This document shows, one piece after another, positions 1 to 12,133 of a stretch of 64,000 bases of DNA. The stretch spans positions 1 through 64,000 of the forward strand of contig JAGFNK010000153.1 in assembly GCA_025769875.1 (NCBI GenBank), read 5' to 3'. This DNA comes from Russula earlei. Its lineage: Eukaryota; Basidiomycota; Agaricomycetes; Russulales; Russulaceae. Position 1 is the first letter of the stretch. Each line of letters opens with the position of its first letter. A program made the position numbers and the translations under genes. The notes under the pieces are model-generated. The model had not been told where the DNA came from. It saw only the letters and a list, made by a program, of their open reading frames with translations, and searched no databases.

Positions 1-1390
1 AGCCACCCATGATCACTAAACGTGCCGGTCATCAGAATCCCCTGGTCTCGAACATACATTATGGTGCTAACTCCCCACCTTGTTCTTAAGGAAACGGCAC
101 CTTCGAACAGAGTGGTGAGGCTTGGACATACGACATAGGGCTTCCATACTACTAGTACTGAATTGGTGGCAGGGAACGTGTTATGACCGTGCAAGTCTCT
201 GACAGGCCATGAGGAGAACGCACTAGTACGCGAGAGCGGCAATGGCTAGTCATGGCGGTCAACTGAAGTGAGATTCGCTGGGCGAGACTCATGTAGGGAT
301 GTTCGGGACTTCATCCCCCCCTTCCTCAAGCGACGACTGCTAGGCGCTTATCTCAAACTCAAAGTGCAGAATAAATATGGAGCGTACCTAAAACCCTTAC
401 ATCCTGAGACCTATGGCTGATCCACGCTTTAACCTCGTTCGAGCCATTCTATCCCAGCCAATGGTAGCCTGCTCCCTTGCATACTAGATCGTACTGGCCT
501 ATTGAATAGAAATTTCTCACTGCAGTAATACGATTGCACGCTGGGCGATAGGTGACCACATGATAATATCGGCATCATCCGACAGCTGTATGGATTCGAT
601 CGATTTGATCAGCTGATTATGTCGGTACGAAAACCATCCCAGGCGTCTGTAGGAACGGGGAAAGTACGTCGTCTAGATTTAGAAGCCTCCGCCACTTATC
701 ATTGCTATCAATCCATAGCTCAAGTGGAGATGCTGCTGCGAAAGTACTTTACCACCCACTTCCAATGTTGGTAGCTCCGTAAGCTTGTGTAAGCAGATTG
801 CGTTGAAACTGTGGGCTACGTGTGCTGGAACGGACTGAACAGGTCCTGGTAGTCACAAAGTCGCATTTATGAGGTAAGCAGCGTATGAAGCGCAGTGACG
901 TTGAAGCATTTGTGATTCGAATCTTTACTGTAGCGCCGTCACGGAATCTTTATTTTATCATTTATGACACAATTGACACAATATCTTTGCCTTATTTAGG
1001 GTGCACTGGGTTCACAACAGTATCAAGTAATGACATATCTTTCTTTCGGGCTTAGCGGTCTCAAAATTTCAGATCCCACGATCACCGGAAAAATACCCAG
1101 TAGTTTGGCCCGTGTGGGTGAAGCCTAGGCACTAGTGCCGCAGTTCCGATCTAGATTCAATAAGACGTTTTAGATCCCACATTTCACCGATGTCTCGATC
1201 AATACAGCTACTGTCTAATGCACGAGGATACCGTCACACGCGCCGACGTACATCAGCTGAAATATGAATTGTATGGCTCAAGGGGTACATGTTCCACCAT
1301 CGTGTTCCCCGGTGAATTGGCCTGAAGGGTCATTAAAAGGACGAGAACAGGACAACTGCTAACTCTCGTAGCGTAGCACCCATCCTAGAA
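1..1390. other. No recognisable gene
   Basis: No long open frame, no recognisable protein segment on either strand and no clear repeat was seen. Composition is mixed and stops are frequent in all frames. The last part probably holds the promoter of the small gene that starts at 1391. Confidence 0.5.
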
Positions 1391-1946
1391 ATGTCTTACC
1401 ACCCACCAGACTCCTCTCTTGGCTCTTCAAATACGCCCCAAACCATGCCCATTGTCATGACAAGCGCTAACACTCAAGCTACTGCTATGGAGGATCCAGG
1501 CGTGGAGCGTTTCAGGGCCGGCGACGAGATGCAGAGCTTGCCCACACCAATGAGCGCGGATTATCCCGCCCTATTCTCCGCGGGGGAAAGCGATGCGCGG
1601 ACACAAGACACACAAAACGAGTGGATGCCGGGTTTTGGAAAGATGGTCAGTAAATGATGGTAGTCTGAGAGGAGACCCAGCACTCAACTGATGACCATCT
1701 ACACTATAGGATCCCCAGACGCGACGCGACGCCTTGAATCGCTACCTTCAGACCCCCAAAATTACCTTCGAGGGCATCGTGCGCCCTTTTTTGCTGCAGC
1801 AACAGCAGCAGCAGCAGAGCCAACATGAAGCACAGAGGAAGGCCGCAGAGAAAGAAGCAATGGAGAGAGAAATGCGGATGCGTACAGAGCAGCAGCGCCA
1901 ACTACCCAGATTGGATGGACAAGGCTTTCAAGCACGGAGGTTTTGA
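1391..1946 (+). CDS. Small Gln-rich hypothetical protein, two exons
   Basis: Proposed exons are 1391-1645 and 1710-1946, joined across a 64-bp intron with GTCAGT donor and TATAG acceptor in phase 0, giving 163 residues. The N-terminal half is Ser/Thr/Pro-rich and looks disordered. The second exon opens with a short charged segment (DPQTRRDALNRYLQTP), then a run of seven glutamines around residues 114-120, then a Glu/Arg/Gln-rich stretch that could form a helix or coiled coil. I do not recognise the family. Clean splice signals and a continuous frame across the intron support a real gene, but no conserved domain confirms it. Function is unknown. Confidence 0.45.
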
Positions 1947-3932
1947 TCGTGGGAGACAAAGTTTCACATTTACGTGCGGGTTGAAAGAGGATGTAGATAC
2001 AAGCGCAGGAATTTTGTTTTATAGCAAGAGTCCTGTATGAAAAAGCCACCTACCACCGCCGATTTACTGGATACGAAGTAATGATATCAGTTCGACCGTT
2101 CCCACAGGGTAATCTGAAGTATGGCGGTAGCTGGACGTGAAATGGCCACGTTGCTGAGCCAAGGTCACAGCACGGTGTTTATTTCAGGAATAGCCATGAG
2201 AATTTCGTTGGGCGTTTTGGCGTGAGGTGAGAAAGAGGCTCATTTGCATGTGCTATCACGGAGGAAGTGTTTCCATTGCTGAGCATGATATTGCTACTTG
2301 GAAAAAAGTGCTCGTAGAAAACCATCGATACGTACCAGTGTCCAGACAATATCATGGGCTAGCAGCGGATATGGATAGGAGCCATTGAATGCGTTGCAAA
2401 AATTTGCTCTCATCCAAGCAAGGGGGGAAAGGCAAGACATAACTTCAAACGTTCCGAATGAAGGCTCCGTTGACCCCTGGTAGCGAGCGCGTTGAACCTT
2501 GCGCGGCTTGCAGGGATGTACTGTAGTGATGGATATCAGCGGTACGCGATGACTAACTGAGACACGTCGGAAGGAAGCAAGAGGTCCGGGGTGAAGGCTG
2601 CATCCGCACTCCTGCGACATTGTGGACAACGGGGTTCTCAGAATCCCTCGGCCTGAAAAAAAAAAGGCGAAAAGGAAAGGGCGACGAAAAAGCAAGAAGC
2701 TCGGCTGTTGTATTGCTGACTCATCCATACAGCCAGTCCTCAGATATTACGGCAGAGTCCGACGATCTGATGATGCGATCGGACAGCCCCAGGGCACCGT
2801 TTTGATACGGAATTCCCATCCAAACCAACGACTCGTTGCCCCGCACAACTCCAGCTGGATGTATTGTAGGGCTGTCAATGTGACGTGCCAACGGTCAAAT
2901 CACCCTTTCCCGACCGCACGACCACCAAATCTCGTCAATGAGCGCCGAGCGGCCAATGATTCGCACCGTATTACGCAACGCAACCATCCCTACACTTACT
3001 TACGCGACGCAGCCTATCGCCGGCACTTCAGCCATAACAATTTTACTCGAGCCATTTGAATTTCGTCAAGTGTTGGCCAGTGCGCCTTTCTTCTCCGTGC
3101 GTTGTCCTTCGCTGGGGGTGTACCGCCGAAAGTCTGAATGTTACGGGCAACGTGTTGAGTTCCGCACCAGGACTCGGAGATCGCAGCGTACGCTATTCGT
3201 GGACGATACGGTCAATAAACGACTCGACTTCATCCGGCCCATATAGTACCTGCATGCTGCAATCTGTACAATCGAAAAACAACATGAACATATGCGGGAA
3301 TCCCGTTGGACATCCTTCCCACTGGGAGAGCGCGATGAAGACGACGCAGCTGAACGACCACACAACTCGTTCAACCGTTATCGGCGCGGTTCTCGGCATT
3401 GTCTTTGTTGAGCTTCAAGCCCTCAGCAATTCGGGGCAGGGCCACTTCCGCTTCGATAACGTCACATCTAAGCGCCTTGGCTGATCTGTCTTGGCGAAAA
3501 GTCACCGACGGATGGGCGTAGACGGGAAATTCTTTGCATGAGGTCCGCTTGGTACGCAAAGAAAGGGAACCTCGCCAGAACCCTTGTCCCACTACAACAA
3601 TTTGATGGATGTCGTACTGTCGTACATTCCGGGGTCGGAAATTCAACGGAAGCGAAACCTTCAAGGTATGAGTGTAGGGATGTCATGACCATGAAGCCAT
3701 GCGGCAGGCACGCCTACAAAGTCGAGGCCTTGTTCCACTTGTACCAACAATTGGTGTGATTGGCATACCATAAACTGTCAAGTAGCATGTTAACCTCCAG
3801 TTATGATAGTGGATGGATGAAGCGAAGCAGGATGGATTTCGAATCAATCACATCTCCGCCCAAACTCGGCAACTCCCTCCACGTGTCAATCCGCTGGTTC
3901 GACCAAGAATGTCCGGTGTCAGCCGCGCTATC
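1947..3932. other. Gene-poor interval upstream of QCR6
   Basis: About 2 kb with only short, unconvincing open frames on both strands (for example 2622-3059 and 3056-3484 on +). None shows a recognisable domain, and I found no splice pattern joining them. It may hold a very divergent or decayed gene. The end of the interval is the QCR6 promoter and 5' leader. Confidence 0.4.
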
Positions 3933-4565
3933 ATGAACATCTCCTCGTTCTTCCCCTCCTTGATAGGAACCATATACGCAGATGTTCCCGAGGAAAAAGT
4001 TCCTGACACCGAACCTCAGGAACAAGTAGCGGCAGAGGCAGAGGCAGAGGCAGAGGCAGAAGAAGAAGAGCCCGAAGATGTGTGTGGATTGAGCCATTTC
4101 GGAGGTTTGTCCGCTGAGCTGGCCTCCTGGATATGCAGATCCACCCCAAGTTGCGTGAAGAGGCGCAAGAGTCACCAAAATGCAAGTCTGCTACGCAGCA
4201 CTTTCACCATTGCCAAGAGAAAGTCCAGTCTGGAAAGGGCTTCAAGCATGAGGATTGTGTTGAAGAAATGTATGTTGCATCCTAGTCTCATCTTTACGGT
4301 CGTAAATAATGGCATCTCATCCACAGGTGTACGTCCTTCTCATGTAACTGATCGCTGAATTGAACTTTTGACTCGATCCTCGTCACTCCACCTCCCTAGT
4401 CCAGTATGTCTCTTTTTTCATTGCGTGTTCACGTCGCGTTTCTCACCCTTTATTCCAAGTATGATGCACTGTGTCGACGTAGGTGTGCTGCCATCTCATG
4501 TTGCTTTGTATTAACATCTTTTCTAGAATGAAGTCGCCCCAAAGCTCTTTGCCAAGCTGCGGTGA
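3933..4565 (+). CDS. QCR6: Cytochrome bc1 complex hinge subunit (QCR6)
   Basis: This is the acidic hinge protein of mitochondrial complex III (ubiquinol-cytochrome c reductase), which helps cytochrome c dock with cytochrome c1. Proposed exons are 3933-4079, 4139-4269, 4460-4478 (19 nt) and 4527-4565, giving 111 residues, normal for the family. The N-terminal half has a Glu/Ala-rich acidic tract (residues about 33-49), partly encoded by a GGCAGA hexamer repeat. The conserved cysteine core follows: IHPKLREEAQESPKC, then two further cysteines spaced as in the family, then HCVD and the C-terminal motif VAPKLFAKLR. The core and both outer exons are secure. The tiny third exon is inferred from phase and from the conserved HCVD. 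It sits between introns of 190 and 48 bp and needs transcript support. Confidence 0.85.
4031..4060 (+). repeat. GGCAGA hexamer microsatellite inside QCR6
   Basis: Roughly five tandem copies of a GGCAGA/GAGGCA unit lie in frame in exon 1 of QCR6 and encode alternating Ala-Glu residues in the acidic tract. Length changes in whole hexamers would add or remove Ala-Glu pairs without shifting the frame. Confidence 0.8.
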
Positions 4566-4777
4566 ATCTAGTACTACACGCCACAAGTCTTCTCGTTCTC
4601 TACGTCATCATGTAGTACACGTTTGGGAGCAGTTGCCCGTTTCACAATTAGAGGCTTGTTCTTGACCCCCCATTCCCATCGTTGGCGGTTTGGGGTTGGT
4701 GTTAGGAAACGTTTGTTCAACTTTGAGAACGCAAGTGACGTGCCTTACTTTGAGCGGCATTGTCCTCTGCCATCTGT

Positions 4778-6527
4778 ATGCCTCCGCCCCGACTATTTCA
4801 TAGTATCGCGCTTGTCCTGTTTCTTATTTGCGGGCCCACCACTCGGAGTACCGTCGAACAACTTGCGTCTGCATCGGGTGTTTACGACTCCTCCCATACC
4901 CCGCTCACGCTCCCTTGGAACACCTACAACTTCTGCAATGCGCCTCACGTCAACACCGCGCACTATGAGCTCCCGTCTAGTATAACCTCCAACGGTGGCC
5001 ATCTCGTGCATGTTTCCGTCATCATGCGACACCACAAGGTTTGTAACGCCTCCTCAACACAACCGCCGATTCAAGCGATGACTGCGCAACTGACCTGTGA
5101 CGGCGATAGCGCACACCAGACAACCTCGCGCCCTCTGAGCGTGTGCTCAATCCCACAGGGTGGATCTGCTCCGATGCGACACAGCTCACGTACGATCTCG
5201 GTGGCACCGCCATCGCGCACGACGCGACGACGCCCTTAAACCACCCATTCGCATCCACGATCTGGTCCGGAACGTGCGACGCCGGACAACTGACTCCCGG
5301 TGGACTTCTCGACGCATCGCAGCATGGAAAAGTGCGCTGCTCCTTCGCGCTCTCCCGAACAAAACAAAACAAAAAAAGCCAACTGATACGCGCTTCCAAA
5401 CCGACAGGATCTATGGGAACTCTACCACGACCGCCTGGGATTTCTCTCCGCGGTCGACCCCGCGGAGATTTGGGTTCGTACGTCGACGGAGGATCGCACG
5501 ATGCAGGTCGCAGGAGCGATGCTGGCCGCCATGGACCCAAGCGTCGCGGGCCAACCGTGGACCGTGTACACTCAGCCCGCTTCCGTTCGTCCTTCCCTTG
5601 CCTCGGCCAGTGAGAGGCTACAATGTCTGACGGACCCCGCGCAAACTCTAGATTGACTCGCTCGTACCGGCGTACCCGTGTCCAGCTGCGAATGCGGTCC
5701 GCGCCAGGTTCCAGGCCGTTCCCGCGTGGACAGACCACCTGCGGGCGAATGCGGCACTCAAGGCGCGCCTTGACGCCGTCTTTGGCACTGCCGGGCTCGA
5801 CGCCTGGGCCAGCTGGTGTAAGCCCCACATTTCATCGTGTGTCCTCGCCACAACTGGCTCACGGACGTTTCCTCCAAGACGACCACTTTTTCGACGCGTT
5901 GAGCGCACGAACGTGTCATGGGCATCCCCTCCCATGCAACGCGGCGGGTACGTGCGTGTCCGAGGCCGACGCAGCCTCCGTATTCGCAATCGGTGATTTT
6001 GAATACGAGTGCGTGTTGTTTCCTAGCCGAGACACACGTTTAAATACGTCGATGTCTGCAGCTACATCTGGAACGCAGCTCGAAACGCGTCGACATACAA
6101 TTCGCTCACATTCGGTAAAGAAAAATAAAAGGGCCCAATGATTCTTCTGACCCATCTCTCTTCCTTCAAAGGTGCGTTCTTCGCCGAGCTAGCAGATGCT
6201 CTCGCGGAGCCGACACATCGCCTCGCTCTCCACATTGGCCATGACGGGACGCTCGTACGCCTCCTCGCTGGGCTCGGCGCCGTCCCTCTCCGGTGGCCCT
6301 CGTTTGGGTCAGAGATTGTTTTTGAGGCACGTGCACGGAAACGTACTCTCTGATTCCTGTCTCATACACCCGCGCAGATTTGGGAGGTCCAGGAAACGCG
6401 CTTTATACGCGTATTTCACGAGGGCACAGTTCTCGCTGGGATGGAATGGATACACTTAGACGATTTCATCCAAAAGTTGAGAGCACTAGTCCCAGATCAA
6501 CTCTTCGAACAGTGCATGCGCACTTGA
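4778..6527 (+). CDS. Secreted histidine (acid) phosphatase family protein
   Basis: Eight proposed exons: 4778-5038, 5110-5331, 5408-5584, 5652-5817, 5879-6008, 6062-6114, 6172-6326 and 6378-6527, giving 437 residues. The N-terminus is a hydrophobic signal peptide (residues 1 to about 22), so the product should enter the secretory pathway. Histidine-phosphatase superfamily landmarks are IMRHHKRTPDN around residues 83-93, where RHHK replaces the classical RHG with the phosphohistidine, and HIGHDGTLVRL near the C-terminus, the HD proton-donor motif. SIDSLVPAYPCP and CHGHPLPCN are further conserved blocks, with cysteines suited to disulfides. The likely reaction is hydrolysis of phosphomonoesters outside the cell or in the vacuole; the substrate cannot be told. 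The last intron (6327-6377) appears to use a GC donor. The gene converges on MnSOD, 175 bp away. Confidence 0.85.
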
Positions 6528-6702
6528 AAAAACATGTCCATAGTCTGGCGTGACAACGATCGCGCACTGTCTACAGGTTACAGCGAATCCCCGCACCTTG
6601 CACAGCTGGCGATGTATCACGGCACAGCACAGAGAGAAGTGCAAACATGACTTTTCATATGCCCCATATCTGGCACTACGCCCAAGGCTCGATGAGCGTG
6701 AC

Positions 6703-7712
6703 TTAGGCAACCGAAGCGAAGCGAGCCTCGGCCTCGTCAAAGTTGATAACGTTCCAGATAGCGGAAAGATACTACGTAAATAAGGTGATCAATCGTTACA
6801 CTGGGTGAGGCGTTGAGAAGGGACATACGTCGGCTTTGACGTTTTTGTACTGGTAGGTTGAGACAAATCGTTAGCACATGTTTTCGAGGAAGAAAGCAGC
6901 GTACTTGGAGATAGAATGCCTGATATAAACTCTCAAAAGTCAGTATCTCAAAAGCCAAGGAGAACGAACGATCACGTACGTGCTCCCAAATATCGATACC
7001 AATTATAGGGACGTGCGCTTGAGACTCGGTCAACGATGGAAAGAAAAAGAAAAACGAAGGCAGGACGCACTGAGCAAAGGATCCTGGTTTGGCGTCGTCA
7101 CGATCTCGAGCTTCTTTGTCTTGGAATTATACCCGAGCCAGCCCCAACCGCTGCCCTGAATAGCGGCAGTGGTCGCATTGAACTGCTTCTTGAACGCGTC
7201 GACAGAGCCAAAGTCGCGTTCGAGCGCAGCTTTCAGCCCGCCGTGTTTGAGCTGGCCGCCACCTTGCTTCACGGGGGCGAGGTTCTTCCAGAAGAGAGAG
7301 TGGTTTATGTGGCCTATAGACCGAAGGAAGAGGGGAAGTAAAGGGCAGGGATGCGAGTGGAATATAAGAGGAAGTTTACCTCCGCCATTGAATTTGAGAG
7401 CTGCCTGAAGGGCGATCCTCTCGCGAGTTGATGGGGCCTTGGTATATGCCTCCTCGGCAGCGTTGAGACCGTTCACGTAGGCTTGGTGGTGCTTGGAGTG
7501 GTGAAGCTCCATTATTTCGGCAGAGATGTGCGGCTGCAAGGCCTAGCGGAATTGAACAAACGTCAGCGGCGAGACTGTCGAAGACACGCATGGAAATTTA
7601 CATTGTAGGCGTAGGGAAGGTCAGGGAGTGTGTGAAGAGCTGCAACACGCCGAGCGAGCGAGCGGGAAAGGGTGGGTGTGGGTGGAACGAAAGAGCGAAC
7701 GAGGGAGAGCAT
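6703..7712 (-). CDS. SOD2: Mitochondrial manganese superoxide dismutase
   Basis: It converts superoxide to O2 and H2O2 in the mitochondrial matrix. Seven proposed exons on the minus strand: 7712-7602, 7542-7380, 7313-7071, 7017-6980, 6919-6905 (15 nt), 6849-6829 (21 nt) and 6771-6703, giving 219 residues, the usual precursor length. The first 25 or so residues are rich in Arg and Ser without acids ([22 protein letters not shown]), a good mitochondrial presequence. Metal ligands are visible: His in MELHHSKHH, His in [10 protein letters not shown], and Asp and His in IIGIDIWEH. The Gln of [10 protein letters not shown] is in the position typical of Mn rather than Fe enzymes. The C-terminus ([15 protein letters not shown]) is typical. 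The two tiny exons encode AFYLQ and YKNVKAD; without them the frame breaks and conserved residues are lost. Confidence 0.95.
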
Positions 7713-7938
7713 ATCGTGGTTGAGAGGACAGACGTGGGTTTAGCAAATAGCAACTACTTGTAGTATAATCGCACCTAGAATACACGTACACGGTCATCTT
7801 ATCAACTACTACACAACCACTGTCGACCAGCACGTCCCGATGAACACGAACGTAACACTAATGACCGAGAGGGAGAAAAAAACCGACATGCACCAAAGGG
7901 GGTAACTATTCAGAAACGAAAGTAGGTGGGGGATGCTC
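7713..7938. promoter_or_regulatory. MnSOD upstream region and Set3-like 3' flank
   Basis: A 226-bp gap lies between the MnSOD start (minus strand) and the stop of the next minus-strand gene. It should hold the MnSOD promoter and 5' leader plus the terminator of the Set3-like gene. No specific element was identified with confidence. Confidence 0.35.
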
Positions 7939-10900
7939 TCATCGCCCCCATGAACTGGTCGTACCTCGGCCCCTGCCGCGTGCTACACCTGCCCACCCTC
8001 GGTCTCGGTCGCGGTCTACGGACGGTCCACGTGGCACCCCAGCGAAATGCCCAGGAGGGTACCCCCGCCCACCCATACCAGCCCGCAGGGCACGCGGCCC
8101 GCTCGGAAGCGGACGCACCGAAGGCGGGATGGACGGTGGTATGTACGACGAACCGGGACGATATGTAGATGAGGGCGGGAGACGATGCGGATGGGGGTTA
8201 GATGAATGCACCGGAGACGCGTTGACAGCAAACGACCGTGGCTGGGTTGGTGGCATCCCACGTGTCATCCCACCTCCTGCCTCGCCATCCTCGCTCTCCG
8301 TCAGGGAGGGTGACGGTGTCCGGCTTGAGCGCGGAGAAACACTATTCAGATGTCCGCCTCCGTCGCCATTACATATTACGCCATGTGTCAACGGTGTTGA
8401 ACCCTTCACGGCACCCACATTGTCTTGCAACTGGCATCCCCTTCCAGGAGAAATGGTGTGCGCGATTTCGACCAGTGTAGAGGCTAGCGAAGTGTCAAAG
8501 TGTACCCCGTTTATCTGAGGCAAGTGGTACAAATTCGTTGACTCGGAATCTACGCGGTCGATTGGTCCACGCAAGACGGTCGGTTCCCTAACGCCGTCGT
8601 CCATTGCCACGGCAAATTCTGTGGGCGCCGTAGCGGTAGCGACTTCCGCTTTAATTGCTTGGCCTGCGCCGTAGGTAACACTCAGGTTACTTGCTGCGTC
8701 GATGGGTAGATCGGAATCAGCGCAACCCACATATCCCCCCTTTGTACCTGCAGGTTCCGGCGGCTGTGCCGCTGCCCGTGCCCGCTCCTCCTCACGCTGC
8801 TTCTTTTTCCGCATCGCAAAATCCTTCAAGGACATTTTGACTTTTGCAACTGGAGGAGGTGGAGGAGGGGATGGTGGTAATTTTGAAGTCACGAGCGGAG
8901 GCGACTGTGCTAGAGGTGAATCGGAATCTACCAATGACTCCGGAGCGGCCAGGGAAGGCCGTGAGGTCGAAACAGGAGATGGGGAAGTTACTTGATTCTT
9001 CGGGGGTGACTGTACCCGTCTGAGAGGCTCAGAGGGAGCAAGGGTCTGTAGCGATGGCGAACGGATATCCCACGAGGGAAGGCATGGGTCAAAATCTGAA
9101 TTAGGAGGATTCTTGTCCACATCCATCTGCATTGGCTTGGAGGACTCTGCATCGGGAGAAGACGTCGAAATGGTTGATAACAAAGAAGATGACAAAGTTG
9201 ATAACTTAGGGGAAAGAGGAGAGGAGTTGGATGAATATGAAGCCGTCGGCGATAGTAACGATAAGTTAGCAAATGGAGTAGAGGGAGATGGCGACGCCTG
9301 GGGGGAAGGCAGTTGGGCGCTGGAGAACGGAGAAAGAGATGAAAGTTTGCTGGTGAAAACGCGCGGGGAGTTAGGGAGCGGGATCGATGAAACCGTAGTT
9401 GGGTCAAGGTTTGCGGGCATGGGGGGTGGGGGCATATCTTTCGCATCTGAACCGTAGGCGCGTCAGACGGGAATAAATCGAGGTCACTTCGCATGCGAAC
9501 CTGAAGACTCCAATCCCATTTGGCCTTCATCCAACACACTACCCAGGCTATCATTGCTGCTAGATGGTGAAGGACATGGTGAAGCAGAGCGGAGACCTTC
9601 CGTACTGCGATGGATCCAGCGTTTTCGCATTCTGAGTGGCATCTGTTCTTCATTCTCTGAATGGGGCTGAGGATCCGAGTCTGAGGGCGACGGGGAGCGA
9701 TACATTGGAACGCCAACAGCACCTCGCAAGTCGTGCCCACGGGCGGATGGACTAGGCTCTGGTGTGATAAACAAATTAGTAACGTCCTGAGCACGTTTCT
9801 CCTCTGATTGATTACAGGTTGTGGGCGGTGATGTATTGGTGACCTGAGTACGTCTCTCCTCCGCCAGGTCATTCGCTAGATTCTGTGATGTAGTCACAGA
9901 TATTACTTGGACCACCGGAGATTTACCCTTGATTTTACTTGACGGAGGATGACGGCCTTTTGAGAGAGCGTCACGGGAACCGGGGGATCCGGACCCAGCC
10001 GGGATCCTAGAGATCAGCTCGACACCGTTCATGCCACCATTAAGTGGGGACCTTTCACGAGCGCGGAAGCCGCGTTGTGCACCAACGAGGGGCCCGAGGT
10101 CAATCTTAAGCGGTCTTTTGTCGACACCGCTCGAGTCATCAGGCCGTTGCGACAAGGATGCAGTTGAGGTGGGAAGACGCCCGTCAACAAATTCGGCCAT
10201 GAGGTTAAGGGCACAGTCCTTGGCCTTGGAACCACATGCACACGTGGTGAAGGTAGAGCTGAGGGCGTGTAGCATAGAAGCCATTTGGCTGCGAATGCGA
10301 TTGATATGGTGGACCCTGTAAACGGAGATGATGATCAAACATGAATGAAAAGCAAAGTGGCTAGCACCGCGTACTCGAACAAGTGGGGGGTCTCGATGAG
10401 TGCGGGAAGGTGGTGAACGGCATTTCCATCATCCCACTCCCAACCAAGAACTACCTCTTCATTTGCTTTGATGTCACGTAGCGCAAAGACGCCGAACGTT
10501 AACATGTCGGGGTCAGCACACTTGGACGTGGGACTATACTCGACATCACCCCTGGCGCGTGGGCAAATGACGGGGCGAAGGACGGCGTTGGGACGACAAC
10601 CACTGCGCACAAAGCGAGCCTCGTTGCCGGTGATCCGGGCGTCGAGGGCGACATCGAGGGGCGGTCCAAAGAGATGCACGAAAGGTTTTGGCATGCCATG
10701 GTGCGCATAAGCATTGAGAGGGTCCGAGAGGTAGGCAGAGGAAGGGATGATGGTGGATGTGTAAGGTGTGATGAACTTTGAGGATGGTATAGACTGGACT
10801 GTATGCACGGCATAGGACGGGGGAAGGACGGACGGGTTCGTGTGAGAGGAAAGGATGGGGTGAGAAAAGGACGAGTGTGGGAGTGGACGGATGGACGTTT

Positions 10901-11582
10901 GAGATGGAGAAGGGGGGGTTGATAGTACTACAGGAGATTTATCGAAGGGCCCTGGAGGGAAAGGAGGGTCCGATAACGCGGAGACACCACGCCATCGCTT
11001 TGCCTGCCTACGAAGGTTGTCCTTCACTTGGTGGTGAGTCACGATATCCTGGAAAATAGGGAAATAGCTATGCATCCAAGGCTCATCAATAGTGACATGC
11101 TCATCTTCACCGATAGGTTGGACGTTGACCGACGCGCGACGCTTACGCCTGGAATTGTGGCTGTCGACAGCAAGGGCGTTCTGACGGCGGTGCTTGCGGT
11201 CGACACCAGGGCTGCATTGTCGCCTCCGTTTCTCACTTTCTGCTCGTATCGCATCATGCTTCCGCTGTGTTTGAAGGCGAACGGCACGTTCACGATCAAC
11301 AGGCCGAGGTGCGCATATCCAGCACCTCCACTCCTCCGGCACACCACCTTGGACGATTTCGAAGCAAGCAGCATGGCACCAACGGGAGCAGTCATCGCAG
11401 GCGATTGAAAAGCCGTCGTCGAAGGAGTAGCCGCATATACAGTTGATAGTGTCTGAACCGGCTGCATGGGGCTGCTCGTCGTCTTGCGGGGCTGCACGTT
11501 TCGAAGGTATGGTCGAATATTGTTTGGCCGCGTCTGCGAGATTAAGCAGACCGAGGGCGGCTTCAGTTGCATCGTTTTTCAT
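7939..11582 (-). CDS. SET3: PHD finger-SET domain protein, Set3-like
   Basis: Likely a subunit of a Set3C-type histone deacetylase complex acting on transcription in the nucleus. Three proposed exons: 11582-10375, 10315-9501 and 9446-7939, giving 1176 residues. A PHD finger with full Cys4-His-Cys3 pattern lies at about residues 47-93 (CICGYSFDDG, CDDCSRWCH, CWIC). A SET domain follows at about 300-400, with FVRSGCRPNAVLRP and NEEVVLGWEWDD, the divergent Set3-type forms of the RFINHSCxPN and ELTFDY motifs. Methyltransferase activity is therefore doubtful. A Cys-containing post-SET segment (ACGSKAKDC) comes next. The remaining 700 or so residues are Ser/Pro-rich and disordered, with a basic coiled stretch (KKKQREEERARA). 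Downstream of the initiator I chose, the frame is open and conserved; the start could lie slightly upstream. Confidence 0.8.
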
Positions 11583-12133
11583 GAGGTGACGGGTCAACGC
11601 GATGGGGTAAAAAGGATTTCCACCGTCGCTGACACTGAATTTGTCGTATTGCTGTTGTCGCCGTCGTCGTTGTCGTCGTCGAGGAAGATATGAGTGGCCG
11701 TTTGGCTTGGCTTGCTCTCTACGCTGACGCTGAGAAAACAGGTAAACATGTACAAATACAAGCGCGCCAGGCAACGGCCATCCCTCGCGAATCCACCGAT
11801 TCTTACTCTGAGTGTCTCATCTGTTGCATGTCCCCGCCTATATCCGAAACACCCGTTGCAGACCCACCTGCAAAGAATAATCGAAGGACGGGGGGAGTGA
11901 GAGAGTAGGCCAGTGACGTGACCGACGGTCACGTGTATTGTTATCAATTGCATCGCTGGTGTGGTGACAGTACGTACCTATCAGTGCTGACTGGGATCTC
12001 CGCTTAAATATTGTACGCTCAGCCAACCCCTGGTGACATCATACCCACGTGATCAGACGCGTTGCCCTTGCCAGGCCGGCCAGGCCAGCCAGCCAAAGTG
12101 GCCGTCGTCAATACGGCGAGCAACTGAAGCCCA
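11583..12133. promoter_or_regulatory. Divergent promoter region of Set3-like gene and CSE1
   Basis: A 551-bp interval separates two genes transcribed away from each other, so it must contain both promoters and 5' leaders. It contains a GTC/GTT-rich stretch at about 11640-11690. No TATA box or named operator could be assigned. A short 5' exon of the Set3-like gene in this interval cannot be excluded. Confidence 0.4.

Noticed and set aside
5022..5828. 268-codon minus-strand open frame across the histidine phosphatase
   Set aside because: It is Arg/Pro-rich with no domain, and it overlaps exons whose plus-strand translation matches the phosphatase family closely.
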